A stretch of 32,466 nucleotides of DNA, from positions 1 through 32,466 of the forward strand of contig JAIPJT010000030.1 in the NCBI GenBank assembly GCA_021733985.1, written 5' to 3'. Made by a program: the position numbers and the translations under genes. This DNA is from Victivallales bacterium (GTDB lineage: Bacteria > Verrucomicrobiota > Lentisphaeria > Victivallales > GWF2-38-69). Below are positions 15,617 to 24,741 of this stretch, piece after piece. The notes beneath the pieces were generated by a model. That model ran no database searches, was not told the DNA's origin, and saw only the letters and a program-made list of their open reading frames with translations. How positions within the stretch are numbered: position 1 is the stretch's first letter; the number at the start of each line of letters is the position of its first letter.

Positions 15617-17626
15617 ATGAGAAAAGATATATTGAACAAAGAGCAGAAAGAAGCTGTAGAAACAATTTCCGGGCCGCTTCTGGTACTTGCCGGTGCCGGT
15701 ACAGGTAAAACAAGGGTAATAACTTACCGGATAGCCAATATGCTGAAAAGCTGGATCTCTCCGCATAATATTCTTGCTCTGACTTTTACTAATAAAGCTG
15801 CACGTGAAATGCGCGAAAGAATTGCAAACCTTGTAGATAAAAACTCTGCCGAAAAACTTTTTGTTGGAACTTTCCACGCTTTTTCTATTCACATTTTAAG
15901 AAAAGAGATAAAAAATATTAAATCACTCCATCCGGGCTTTACAATCGCTGATGAAGTAGACCAGAAATCACTATACAAACAGGTAATGGCTGAGCTGAAC
16001 CTTATTAATGAGAAAATTGACCTGAATGTTTTCCGCTCTGCAGTCAGCAAAGCTAAAAATAATCTCCTTTCTCCCAAAAAATATAAACTTCAGGCTGACG
16101 GCTACCTCGAGAATATTGTCGCAAAAGTTTACGACAAATACCAGGAAAAACTCACTTTGCAAAATATGGTGGACTTTGATGATATCCTTATGAAATTAGT
16201 CCTGCTTTTGCAGGATAATTCTGAAGTTCTTAAAAAATACCGGGATATTTATAAGTATATTCTTGTAGATGAATTTCAGGATACAAATTTTGTGCAGTTT
16301 GAATTAGTTAGAATACTTGCAGGGGAAAATAACAATATCTGTGTAGTAGGAGACGATGACCAGTCAATTTACGGCTGGCGGGGAGCAAAAATTGAAAACA
16401 TACTCAGTTTCCCTAAAAATTTTAAAAACACTAAAGTTATCAAACTAGAGCAAAACTACAGGTCAACTAATAATATACTGGAGGCAGCCAACAGCTTCAT
16501 TGCAGGAAACAGCAATAGACACGGAAAAAACTTGTGGTCCGGACGCGGCGGCGGAGAAAAAATCCTTTTTCATCCTGTAGATTCTGATTTGGAAGAAGCG
16601 GATTTTATTTCCAAACAGATATATAGAATAATTTTTGAAAATCCAGATGTAAAATACAGCGATATTGCGGTATTATACCGTTCCAACCACCAGTCAAGAC
16701 TGTTCGAAAAAGCTTTTAAAAAAGACAGTATCCCATACAGACTTGTCGGCTCAAAATCATTCTATGAGAGAAAAGAAATAAGAGATGCTGCAGCTTATCT
16801 AAAGCTCTGTGTAAACCCAAGAGATGACCAGAGCTTTCTAAGAATAATTGGAGTTCCTTCTCGGGGTATTGGATCCAAAACCATCGATATAATGAGGAAA
16901 ACGCAGTCAGAACAGAAAATTCCGTTAACTGCAGCTATATACAATGAAAGTATCAAAAAAAAACTTTCCGGCAAAGCTTCAACAAGTGCAAAAACTTTTT
17001 CCGACTGTTTAAAAAAATGGTCTGCTATCCTGAAAGAAACCGACTCCCTTTCAGATAAAATTAAAAAATATTTCGAAGAAATTGGTTTTTTAAATGGATT
17101 TCAAAAAATATATAAAAACATTGATGAAGCTGAAATGAGAAGGGACAATGTAATAGAATTTATCAATGCAGTCGCACAGTATGAAACAGAAGAAAAAGAG
17201 GAAGCTTCTCTGGCGGGTTTCCTTGAAGCATACTGCCTTGCAGATGATAATGATAAAGTCGATGAAGATGAAGATAGCGGCAATTCAGTGACAATGCTGA
17301 CCGTGCACGCTGCAAAAGGCCTTGAGTTTCCGTATATATTTCTGGTTGGACTGGAAGAAGGACTTTTCCCAAATTACCGGGCTGTAGATGAAGGCAACCT
17401 CGATGAAGAAAGAAGACTCTTTTATGTTGCAGTTACAAGGGCAAAAGAAAAAATAATTATGTCAAACGCAAAGACAAGATTCAGGTATGGTAAAGCTCAA
17501 AAACAGAGAAGCTCAAGCTTTATTAACGAAATACCTGAAGAACTTTTCGAAGAATTAAACAGAATACCCGTTGAAGATAATTCTGTAAAAAAAGCTTTTG
17601 CAGCGTTTTATAACCAGTTTTCATAA
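15617..17626 (+). CDS. pcrA: UvrD/Rep/PcrA-family DNA helicase
   Basis: The 669-residue protein is an SF1A 3'-5' helicase used in repair and in removing proteins from DNA ahead of replication. All motifs are present: Walker A AGAGTGKT (25-32), 'FTNKAAREMRER', Walker B 'VDEFQDTN', 'VGDDDQSIYGWRGA', 'LEQNYRS', 'VTMLTVHAAKGLEFPYIFLV' and 'EERRLFYVAVTRAK'. It is nearer the length of Rep (about 670) than PcrA (about 720-750) and lacks the long tail with a Tudor-like domain. The choice between pcrA, rep and uvrD is therefore open. It follows purO by 11 bp with no strong ribosome site. Confidence 0.92.
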   Translation: MRKDILNKEQKEAVETISGPLLVLAGAGTGKTRVITYRIANMLKSWISPHNILALTFTNKAAREMRERIANLVDKNSAEKLFVGTFHAFSIHILRKEIKNIKSLHPGFTIADEVDQKSLYKQVMAELNLINEKIDLNVFRSAVSKAKNNLLSPKKYKLQADGYLENIVAKVYDKYQEKLTLQNMVDFDDILMKLVLLLQDNSEVLKKYRDIYKYILVDEFQDTNFVQFELVRILAGENNNICVVGDDDQSIYGWRGAKIENILSFPKNFKNTKVIKLEQNYRSTNNILEAANSFIAGNSNRHGKNLWSGRGGGEKILFHPVDSDLEEADFISKQIYRIIFENPDVKYSDIAVLYRSNHQSRLFEKAFKKDSIPYRLVGSKSFYERKEIRDAAAYLKLCVNPRDDQSFLRIIGVPSRGIGSKTIDIMRKTQSEQKIPLTAAIYNESIKKKLSGKASTSAKTFSDCLKKWSAILKETDSLSDKIKKYFEEIGFLNGFQKIYKNIDEAEMRRDNVIEFINAVAQYETEEKEEASLAGFLEAYCLADDNDKVDEDEDSGNSVTMLTVHAAKGLEFPYIFLVGLEEGLFPNYRAVDEGNLDEERRLFYVAVTRAKEKIIMSNAKTRFRYGKAQKQRSSSFINEIPEELFEELNRIPVEDNSVKKAFAAFYNQFS

Positions 17627-17715
17627 TAAATAAATTGACCTCGGCGTTCGAAAAATAAATACTCATGTGTATATTTAAGAAAAATAATTTAAGATAAAAA
17701 TAAGGTAAAAAAACT

Positions 17716-18762
17716 ATGAATAAAAATTTGTACCGGATAGCTGCTATTCCTGGTGACGGTATAGGCCCGGAAGTCACAGAAGTAGCAATGAATGTATTTG
17801 AGAAAATATCTAAAAAACACAATATCAGATATGAAATTACTGAATTCCCCCAGGGCGGAGAACACTACTATAAAACCGGAGAAGTCATATCAGACAAAAC
17901 AATGGCCGCATTAAAGGAACACGATATTATTTACCTGGGCGCGGTAGGCTCTCCAAAAGTTAAACCAGGTATTATAGAAAAAGGGCTCCTGCTGGGCCTC
18001 CGGTTCGGATTCGACCAGTACATTAATTTGCGGCCGGTAAAACTTTACCCAGGTGTTGAAACTCCGTTAAAAGACAAAACGGAAGAAGACATTGACTATA
18101 TTGTCGTCCGTGAAAATACCGGCGGACTTTATACTGGAATAGGCGGTTTCACTATGAAAGGTACCGCTCATGAGGTTGCTGTAAATTCGATGGTTTATAA
18201 CTATAAACAGGTTTCACGCTGTTTGAGATATGCTTTTGAGCTGGCTCAGACACGTCCGAGAAAAACACTGGCCCTCGTTGGTAAAACTAACGTTCTTACT
18301 TATGCTTTTGATCTGTGGGACAGAGCATTTAATGAAATTGGAGATAAGGAGTTTCCGGATGTTAACAGAGAATATTACCATGTAGACGCAGCCTGTATGC
18401 ATATGGTTAATCAGCCGGAAAGATTTGATGTTCTCGTTACATCAAACATGTTCGGAGATATATTAACTGATTTAGCTGCAATGACCCAGGGAGGTATGGG
18501 TATGGGAGCTAGCGGAAACCTTAATCCCGACAAATCCGCTCCTTCAATGTTTGAACCCCTGCACGGGTCGGCTCCCGACATTGCAGGACAGAACAAATCG
18601 AATCCTTTGGCAGCAGTTATGAGTTTAAAAATGATGCTTGAATTTATGGATCAGAACGAAGCGGCGGAAGAACTTGACAGAGCTATTTGTAAAGTTACAC
18701 CTATGAATTTAAATAAAATGTCAACCGATCAAATAGAGAAAGCCATTCTGAAACATTTATAA
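17716..18762 (+). CDS. leuB: Isocitrate/isopropylmalate dehydrogenase family enzyme, probably 3-isopropylmalate dehydrogenase
   Basis: The 348-residue beta-decarboxylating dehydrogenase begins 'YRIAAIPGDGIGPEVTEVAM'. The substrate loop is 'LGLRFGFDQYINLRPVKLYP', then 'IVVRENTGGLYTGIGG'. The Mg2+ aspartates lie in 'VTSNMFGDILTDLAAMTQGG', and the cofactor loop is 'FEPLHGSAPDIAGQ'. The 'FDQYINLRPVKLYPGVETPL' form differs from E. coli LeuB and occurs in a branch annotated either as isopropylmalate or tartrate dehydrogenase. No leuA, leuC or leuD is present to settle the role. The length fits LeuB (about 350). Confidence 0.7.
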   Translation: MNKNLYRIAAIPGDGIGPEVTEVAMNVFEKISKKHNIRYEITEFPQGGEHYYKTGEVISDKTMAALKEHDIIYLGAVGSPKVKPGIIEKGLLLGLRFGFDQYINLRPVKLYPGVETPLKDKTEEDIDYIVVRENTGGLYTGIGGFTMKGTAHEVAVNSMVYNYKQVSRCLRYAFELAQTRPRKTLALVGKTNVLTYAFDLWDRAFNEIGDKEFPDVNREYYHVDAACMHMVNQPERFDVLVTSNMFGDILTDLAAMTQGGMGMGASGNLNPDKSAPSMFEPLHGSAPDIAGQNKSNPLAAVMSLKMMLEFMDQNEAAEELDRAICKVTPMNLNKMSTDQIEKAILKHL

Positions 18763-18787
18763 TTGGATATTTTAGAAAGGCATGCTT

Positions 18788-19312
18788 ATGGAAATATTTC
18801 ATGTTGACAATTTTCTTTGGACGCCGATAAGGACCAAAGCAAGAAGAGAAAAAAAACTTGCTGAATACTGCGAAGCAAATGGAATTAAATATTATCTACC
18901 TTTGACCAAAAGTATAAAACGTTACGAGCGAAAAACCGTAACGTTTTATCCCCCTATGTTCTCGGGTTACATTTTCTGTCAGCTTGACACTGATCACTAT
19001 AACCTTCTTTTACGTTCCCATGATGTATTTTATAAGGTTAATATTGATGAAGCCATGGAAAAACTTCTTATAGAAGAACTTAAAAGCATTCAGTTAATCG
19101 AAAACCTCTCTTCTGAAAAGGAAGTAAAAATAAAACCGGAACTGGTTGAGGGAACACCTGTAGTGATCTCTCAGGGGCCGCTTCAGGGAACTTCCGGCAT
19201 AATTACTAAAAGATCAAAGGACGTTCTTATTACTGTAAATATAGATATTCTCGGCCAGTCAGCTTCAGTTAAACTGGATATAGGCGAAGTTGAAACTGGA
19301 GAAGAAATTTAA
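18788..19312 (+). CDS. NusG/RfaH-like transcription elongation factor (NGN and KOW domains)
   Basis: The 174-residue protein has an N-terminal NGN domain ('LWTPIRTKARREKKLAEYCE', 'IKYYLPL', 'FYPPMFSGYIFCQL'). Its C-terminal KOW domain starts at 'VEGTPVVISQGPLQGTSGII'. These factors bind RNA polymerase and suppress pausing or termination. The divergence from housekeeping NusG and the lack of secE/rplK neighbours point to a specialised paralogue of the RfaH/UpxY kind, often serving polysaccharide operons. A convergent glycosyltransferase gene lies just beyond. I chose the ATG at 18788, which has AAAGG 7 nt upstream, over the ATG at 18782, which is too close to it. A terminator follows. Confidence 0.85.
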   Translation: MEIFHVDNFLWTPIRTKARREKKLAEYCEANGIKYYLPLTKSIKRYERKTVTFYPPMFSGYIFCQLDTDHYNLLLRSHDVFYKVNIDEAMEKLLIEELKSIQLIENLSSEKEVKIKPELVEGTPVVISQGPLQGTSGIITKRSKDVLITVNIDILGQSASVKLDIGEVETGEEI

Positions 19313-19337
19313 ATTCTTTTTGTGATAACAATTACCG

Positions 19338-19367
19338 TCCTGTTTAATACTGAAGTCAGGATTTTTT
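19338..19367 (+). terminator. Rho-independent terminator after the NusG-like gene
   Basis: TCCTG (19338-19342) pairs with CAGGA (19357-19361), followed by six T residues (19362-19367). The loop is long (14 nt). It separates the plus-strand NusG-like gene from the convergent glycosyltransferase gene. Confidence 0.6.
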
Positions 19368-19386
19368 CCCCGAAGTAAATTTATAA

Positions 19387-20583
19387 TTATGACAGGCCGG
19401 CATTATCTTTTCTCTCAAGGTGCTTTTCATAGTCTAATAAAAGTGTTTGCACCATGAGGCGCCAGTCAAATTTATCCTTAACAAAATCCTGTCCGGTCAT
19501 ACCCATCTGTTCTGATTGTTCAGGATTTTTAAGAAGCTTAATAAGTGACTCAGCTACACCTTTCATATCCCCGGTTTCGAGCAGGAAGCCGGTTTTGTTA
19601 TTAAAAATAACTTCAGGCGTACCGTCAAGATTGAAACCGACAGCAGGCTTTCCGGATGCCAGGGCTTGTACAACAGACCTCGGGAGGCCTTCTCGAAGGG
19701 AGAGGTGTGCTAATGTATCCATTTCAGCAATATACTTACAAACTTCGGAAGGGGGTACCAGTCCTGTAAAAATAAAATTATCTTTTATACCTCTGTCCTT
19801 TATTTCTTTTTGAATTTTGTCATACCAGATTCCATTCCCTACAATTAAAAATTTTACTTCAGGTACAGCTTTTACAACTTCAGCCGCGGCAGGTATAAAA
19901 TATTCATACCCCTTTAAAGGGAACAGTCTGGCCACAGTCCCTACTACTGGAGTATTAACTTTTATCCCAAGCTTTTTTCTCAATACCGGGTTTGACTCAC
20001 TTTTCAGGAACGGTTCAAGCTCCATGCCGCTGTATACAAGCTTAAATTTCGAGCGGCAGCCTATTTTTTCTTTTACATACAAATCTATCATATTCTGAGC
20101 GACTGCATATATCTTATGGCACTTTTTAGCCGCCCATCTCTCAGCTGTTTTATAAATAAAATTCTGAAATTTCCCGGCTTTTGGGTGAAAAGGAGGCCCG
20201 TGAACAGTATGAACAATATAGGGAATGTTTACAGCATGAGCTGCCGCCCTACCTATAATACCCGCTTTCGACGCATGGGTATGGACTACATCATATTTTG
20301 CTTTTCTGAAAAGCTTTTTTAATTTAATGTAGGCTTTAATATCCTTTACAGGATGGACAGCACGTATCATTTCAGGAACAGTAATAACTTTAACATCATA
20401 CTTCTTGAGCAGCTCAGTTTTTTTCAGCAATTCCCCTTCAGGCCCCGGCGAAGGTCCTGTAATAAGCGTTACATCATACCCTTTCTCCATCTGCCCTATA
20501 ACTGAAAGAAGAGTATTCTCCTGGGCTCCGCCTACAATCATTCTTGTAATCAAGTGACAAATTTTAAGCTTCTCTTTACTCAT
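19387..20583 (-). CDS. GT4-family glycosyltransferase
   Basis: The 398-residue GT-B protein transfers a sugar from an activated donor to a surface or exported polysaccharide or lipid. The acceptor domain has 'RMIVGGAQENTLLSVIGQ' and 'VHTHASKAGIIGRAAAH'. The donor domain has 'VGTVARLFPLKGYEYFI', 'LIVGNGIWYDKI' and 'FTGLVPPSEV', then 'SLREGLPRSVVQALASGKP'. In that last motif the usual EX7E has glutamine in the second position. The length is normal. The ATG at 20581-20583 overlaps the last stop of the decayed gene just upstream (ATGA). There is no strong ribosome site, so it may once have depended on that gene for translation. Confidence 0.88.
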   Translation of the reverse strand: MSKEKLKICHLITRMIVGGAQENTLLSVIGQMEKGYDVTLITGPSPGPEGELLKKTELLKKYDVKVITVPEMIRAVHPVKDIKAYIKLKKLFRKAKYDVVHTHASKAGIIGRAAAHAVNIPYIVHTVHGPPFHPKAGKFQNFIYKTAERWAAKKCHKIYAVAQNMIDLYVKEKIGCRSKFKLVYSGMELEPFLKSESNPVLRKKLGIKVNTPVVGTVARLFPLKGYEYFIPAAAEVVKAVPEVKFLIVGNGIWYDKIQKEIKDRGIKDNFIFTGLVPPSEVCKYIAEMDTLAHLSLREGLPRSVVQALASGKPAVGFNLDGTPEVIFNNKTGFLLETGDMKGVAESLIKLLKNPEQSEQMGMTGQDFVKDKFDWRLMVQTLLLDYEKHLERKDNAGLS

Positions 20584-20836
20584 TCAGATTCTAATCTGGT
20601 TATTTCGTTTCTTAATTCGTTAATAATTTCGGTTATTTTTACATATAATTTTTTCCCAAGTTCAATAATATGGTTTTTTATCTCTGATATTATTGATAAT
20701 AATATTTTTCCCACTCGTCAAGGCTTTTGGGTTCGCATTTTCGTATGCTTTCAGAAGTGGCGCCGACATTTCTTTTGAAGTTTAACTGAAACCTGTCCAT
20801 CGCACTGTTTAAAATCCACTCTTCAGCCATTTTCAT
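20580..20836 (-). pseudogene. Frameshifted remnant resembling a MjaI-family restriction endonuclease N-terminal region
   Basis: Three minus-strand frames can be stitched into one protein. The first, 20836 to 20690, gives 'MAEEWILNSAMDRFQLNFKR', 'NVGATSESIRKCEPKSLDEW' and 'EKYYYQ', then stops. A short piece in another frame reads 'NIRDK'. A third frame from 20672 reads 'HIIELGKKLYVKITEIINEL' and 'RNEITRLESE' to a TGA at 20580-20582. The run EW..YY, then ELGKKLYVKITEII, is a conserved pattern I recall from proteins annotated as MjaI-family restriction endonucleases. The family name is from memory and tentative. Two frameshifts and a shortened end show it is dead. Its last stop overlaps the glycosyltransferase start codon. 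Confidence 0.6.
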
Positions 20837-20931
20837 TTTCCAGTTTTATAAATTTATCCTTAGTCTTATATTCCATCTCTCTGTCAGCTTTCGCCGTTAA
20901 TAATTGTGTGTATTGTTTTTAAGTCCATCCA

Positions 20932-21786
20932 TTATCCTGCTTTACTGATGCCGCAATAGAATGTATCGCCGTATTTGGAATGTAATTTTTTTTCAGCTTC
21001 TATCGCCTGCTGTTTACCGGAACATATCCCGAAAAGGGTAGGGCCACTTCCTGTTATTTCAACATTTAATAAGCCGGCATTCAGCATTTCCTCTTTAAGT
21101 ATTTCCTGAATTGGAAATTTTTCATAAAGTGCGGGAGCGAGGTCATTATAGATAAATTTTGAAGCTTTTAACCAATCTCCAGCTTTTAATGCGGTTTTTA
21201 GATCATTAGAGTAAATGTTTTTTTTCTGTCTACTTTTATCAAAATTTTTGTAAGCCCATGCTGCACTCACAGGAAAAAGCGGGGCAAGAATTACAGTATA
21301 TAAACCATCTGCCATCTCAATCCGTTCCAGTTTTTCTCCAATCCCCTTTGCGAAGGCAGGTACCGGATTCAGAAAATATGGAACATCTGCCCCAAGATTT
21401 ACTGCTGCTTCTTTTAATTTATCAAAACTTAAAAGCCCGTACTGTTTATTAAGCAGAAGTAAAACGGCTGCGGCATCCGAGCTTCCGCCGCCCATTCCCG
21501 CTGCTACCGGAATATTTTTATCTATGTGAATACTGCAGTTAAGTTTGATGCCTGTATATTCAGCATATAATTCTGCCGCTCTGTAACAGAGATTGTCTTT
21601 ATTAAGCGGGATCTTAGAATTATTTGAAGTTATATTTAATTCATTATTATCAAAATTCAGAGTTATTACATCATAAATATCACTCAACGGCACAAAAACA
21701 GTTTCAATTTCATGGTACCCGTTAGGGAGTTTCCCAACAACTTTTAAAAATAAATTAATTTTTGATGGAGTTTTAAGTTTTAACAT
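20932..21786 (-). CDS. ispE: 4-diphosphocytidyl-2-C-methyl-D-erythritol kinase
   Basis: The 284-residue GHMP kinase phosphorylates CDP-methylerythritol in the non-mevalonate isoprenoid pathway. The start 'LKTPSKINLFLKVVGKLPNG' followed by 'YHEIETVFVPL' is typical of IspE. The ATP-binding loop 'PVAAGMGGGSSDAA' is at 93-106 and the catalytic aspartate is probably Asp134 in 'GADVPYF'. 'EITGSGPTLFGIC' is the third GHMP motif. The length is normal. The gene stands between the restriction-enzyme remnant and patB, with no close partner such as the prs gene that often follows ispE. Confidence 0.95.
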   Translation of the reverse strand: MLKLKTPSKINLFLKVVGKLPNGYHEIETVFVPLSDIYDVITLNFDNNELNITSNNSKIPLNKDNLCYRAAELYAEYTGIKLNCSIHIDKNIPVAAGMGGGSSDAAAVLLLLNKQYGLLSFDKLKEAAVNLGADVPYFLNPVPAFAKGIGEKLERIEMADGLYTVILAPLFPVSAAWAYKNFDKSRQKKNIYSNDLKTALKAGDWLKASKFIYNDLAPALYEKFPIQEILKEEMLNAGLLNVEITGSGPTLFGICSGKQQAIEAEKKLHSKYGDTFYCGISKAG

Positions 21787-21887
21787 TTTCTGTTTCTTTC
21801 TATAAAAACAAATTCATGACATTTATAAAACAGATTTATCCGTTTAGGATAGGATTTCCGCTTCTAATTACTTATATTATTTCAACC

Positions 21888-21902
21888 CAAACTATGCGTT
21901 TG
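21888..21902. repeat. CAAAC-TATGC-GTTTG hairpin motif (copy of 13568-13582)
   Basis: This inverted repeat has the same loop (TATGC) and nearly the same arms as CAAAT-TATGC-ATTTG at 13568-13582. The one difference in each arm is compensated (C-G against T-A). This copy lies 102 bp upstream of ispE on the minus strand; the other lies 81 bp upstream of thrC. Confidence 0.4.
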
Positions 21903-21969
21903 GACTTTACAAAGGTTTTAAGTAACTTATTTTTTGTTGAGTAATCAGTATATTATAGTTCAGGCGGTT

Positions 21970-23121
21970 TCAGGTTAAGTCATCAATACCGGCTTTGATT
22001 CTTTTTAATGCTTCATTCAGTATAGAGCGCGAACATCCAAAATTCATTCTGATATAGCCGGGTCCTCTGAAGACTGCACCTTCGGACATTCCTACATTGT
22101 ATTTCTCAAAATATTCAGCAGGTTTTTCTAACCCTAAGCCGCAAGCATCTATCCATGCAAGATAAGTTGCGTCCTGCTCAGATATATTTAATCCTGGAGT
22201 CCGGGCAACAAATTCTTTAATAACTCTATAGTTTCCTCTTAAATATTCAAGCAGTTTTTCCAGCCATTCATCTCCGTGTTTATATGCCGCAAGTGCCGCT
22301 GTATAACCGAGCAGGTTTACATGCGGAACAAGCCCCTCCTTGGCCTTCTTGTATTTGATTCTGAGTTTTTCATCTGAAATAATAGCAAAAGAACAGCCCA
22401 GTCCGGCTATGTTGAAAGTTTTGCTTGGTGCCATAAGGGTTATTGTCCTTTCAGATATTTCCGGAGAAAGAGAGGCTAATGGAATATGTTTTTTGTTTTT
22501 GCTGAGAATAAGGTCACAGTGTATCTCATCAGAACATATAACTAAATCATGTCTTTTACAGATTTCAGCAAATTTTAAAAGCTCCTCTTCTGTAAACATT
22601 GTTCCGCCGGGATTGTGGGGATTGCAGAAAAGAAACAATTTTGTGTTCTCTTTTACTGCTTTGTCAAATCCCTCAAAGTCTATAGTCCAGCGTTTATTTT
22701 TTTCAACCAGCGGAATTTCTGTGAGGGTTTGAATGTTATTTGCAGGCGCTTTTAAGAAAGGATAATAAATGGGGACGAATGTTGCAACATCATCATTTAT
22801 ATTTCCGGCAGCCCTGCAGGCTATGTTAAATCCGGTAACAAGCCCGGGAAGCCACACCAGCCACTCTTTTTTTATATTCCAGCTGTAAAGCTTTTTCAGC
22901 CTTCGAATTATAATATCCTCCAGTTCTTCAGACGGAAAAGTATAACCGAATACACCATGATCCACCCTTTTATGAAGAGCTTCAATTACTTCAGGCGGAG
23001 AACGAAAGTCCATGTCCGCAACCCACATAGGCAGCATATCTACCTTTCGGTATTTTGAAAAATCCCACTTAAAACAGTTGGTTCTACGCCTCGGAATAAA
23101 TTTGTCAAAGTAATGTTTCAT
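21970..23121 (-). CDS. patB: PatB/MalY-family PLP aminotransferase (cystathionine beta-lyase type)
   Basis: The 383-residue fold-type I PLP enzyme is of the MalY/PatB class, which cleaves C-S bonds in cystathionine or cysteine conjugates. The diagnostic start is 'LPMWVADMDFRSPPEVIEAL', preceded by 'RRRTNCFKWDFSKYRKVDM'. 'FCNPHNPGGTMFTEEEL', 'ICSDEIHCDLIL' and the PLP lysine in 'APSKTFNIAGLGCSF' follow. It ends 'GAVFRGPGYIRMNFGCSRSI'. I chose the ATG at 23119-23121, which matches the family start; a GTG at 23163 would add 14 atypical residues. A membrane protein gene lies upstream on the same strand. The substrate is not known. Confidence 0.88.
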   Translation of the reverse strand: MKHYFDKFIPRRRTNCFKWDFSKYRKVDMLPMWVADMDFRSPPEVIEALHKRVDHGVFGYTFPSEELEDIIIRRLKKLYSWNIKKEWLVWLPGLVTGFNIACRAAGNINDDVATFVPIYYPFLKAPANNIQTLTEIPLVEKNKRWTIDFEGFDKAVKENTKLFLFCNPHNPGGTMFTEEELLKFAEICKRHDLVICSDEIHCDLILSKNKKHIPLASLSPEISERTITLMAPSKTFNIAGLGCSFAIISDEKLRIKYKKAKEGLVPHVNLLGYTAALAAYKHGDEWLEKLLEYLRGNYRVIKEFVARTPGLNISEQDATYLAWIDACGLGLEKPAEYFEKYNVGMSEGAVFRGPGYIRMNFGCSRSILNEALKRIKAGIDDLT

Positions 23122-23223
23122 AGTAAACACTTTCGAATAAAACAGGTTTTGAATAACTCGCACATAAATTCTATAAATAAAAATTAAAGAAAAAAAAGCA
23201 AAAATACACTAATCGCCAATAAG

Positions 23224-24741
23224 TTAAAAAAAGATAATCAACTTCAGGTATGATTTTAAAATTACTGTTTGCAACAATAGTATAAATAAAAAAAGGAAAA
23301 ACATTTTTTTCTGGAGTTTTTTCACGGTTTCTGTACTAAGGAATGCTCCAAATATAAATAAATTAACAGGATAGATAAATAAAGCCAGCCTCCCTATTTC
23401 CCCTCTTGAATAGGGAAAAAGGAATATAAAACCGAGTATAAAAACCAAAAGCCAGTTTATTAGCATTAGATTGCATTGTTTTGTATCTTTCAATCTCATT
23501 TTTGATAGAATAAAGAAAAAAGGCAAAGTACCTGAAAATATAATATAATCCAGAATATTATAAGGTATCCACAAAGAACTTCTCTCTGCAGTGGTTAAAT
23601 AAAATGCAGTATTGTTTGAAGAACATTTGAAAACAATGTTTATTATATCAATTTTTAAAAAATAGCAGAAAATTATAAAAAGTATCCCGCCTGAAATGAA
23701 ATAAAATATTTTTTTTAAATTCTCCTTATTTCTGGAAGACTTAATTAAAAAATATAAGCCGAACAATATAATAATAAGAGAGTAACTAACACTGAAAAAA
23801 ACACAGATTCCCAGCCAGAACCCAAGGATAAAGGAATAAATTTTGAATTTATATTTATAACTTAAAACAAAAATAAGCACAGCGATAGAACTTAGTAAAT
23901 AATAGAAAACATCATAATGTCCTAGGAATAAAACCGGCCCCGGTATCAGGGTTAAAGCTATAGCCAGAAAGCCGAAATAGTTAGAGGCTCCGCTGAAAAT
24001 ATATACTGCAGTCAATATAATTACATTTGCTAAAAAAATACCAAACAGAAAAATATAAAATATTAAAATCGCGGTATAGAACAAGTTTTTAAAATTTTCA
24101 ATTCCTGTATGAGCTTTTTTTATTTTTTTACTTTTGATAAAATTATAAAATATTTTAAAATTTTCCGGCATTATAAAGTTTAACAAATTTTTAACCGGGG
24201 GAGTGTTTCTGATAAAACTGAGCACAGCGTAGGAAAGCAAAATGTTTCCAGGCGGATGTGTATGAGTATGAAGGACCCATTTCCCTGATTCAACTTCCAG
24301 TTGTTTTTTCTGAAAGTTCTTCAAATACTCCCCCAAATCTTTTATTTCAGAGGCAGAAGTCAGATACCCTCCGGTCCATTTATCCAGAATACCGTAAACG
24401 CTTTCAGACTCTTCAATCCAGCCACATTTTAAAATATGGTAATTTGAAAAAATAGAGAGGAATAAAATTACAGCTAAAAAAAAGACTTTGCGTTTTAAAA
24501 ACTTTAAATTCGAATCGATATACCATGCGGCTGTAATAGAAATTATAAAAATAAAAAAAATTATAAAAGAATTATTTAAAGAAAATATATTTTTGGGAGC
24601 CCTCTGCCAAACCCATTCGCCTTCAACTCCGAAAGGTATATTTGTAAATGCAACAAAAATAATTGACAGTAAAGACACAGCAATACTGATAATTAAAGTT
24701 ATAATGTCTAGTTTTTTGTTGTTACAATTAATCTTTTGCAT
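23224..24741 (-). CDS. Polytopic membrane protein, possibly GT-C-type glycosyltransferase
   Basis: The 505-residue protein has about 10-12 hydrophobic segments, the first at residues 12-33. A larger loop after the third segment (about residues 110-190) holds 'VLHTHTHPPGNILLSYAVL'. A polar loop with a His-Pro-Pro-Gly motif early in a multi-spanning protein recalls lipid-linked-sugar glycosyltransferases of the PMT/GT39-like (GT-C) clan, but I cannot name the family. The late segment 'FLFPYSRGEIGRLALFIYPV' is another conserved-looking patch. The gene is AT-rich like its surroundings. It ends 61 bp before the region upstream of patB, so the two could be co-transcribed. Confidence 0.75.
   Translation of the reverse strand: MQKINCNNKKLDIITLIISIAVSLLSIIFVAFTNIPFGVEGEWVWQRAPKNIFSLNNSFIIFFIFIISITAAWYIDSNLKFLKRKVFFLAVILFLSIFSNYHILKCGWIEESESVYGILDKWTGGYLTSASEIKDLGEYLKNFQKKQLEVESGKWVLHTHTHPPGNILLSYAVLSFIRNTPPVKNLLNFIMPENFKIFYNFIKSKKIKKAHTGIENFKNLFYTAILIFYIFLFGIFLANVIILTAVYIFSGASNYFGFLAIALTLIPGPVLFLGHYDVFYYLLSSIAVLIFVLSYKYKFKIYSFILGFWLGICVFFSVSYSLIIILFGLYFLIKSSRNKENLKKIFYFISGGILFIIFCYFLKIDIINIVFKCSSNNTAFYLTTAERSSLWIPYNILDYIIFSGTLPFFFILSKMRLKDTKQCNLMLINWLLVFILGFIFLFPYSRGEIGRLALFIYPVNLFIFGAFLSTETVKKLQKKMFFLFLFILLLQTVILKSYLKLIIFF

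Noticed and set aside
20585-20598. CAGATT-CT-AATCTG palindrome just before the glycosyltransferase start, as an operator
   Set aside because: It lies inside the coding sequence of the decayed gene, has 6-bp arms and no supporting promoter.
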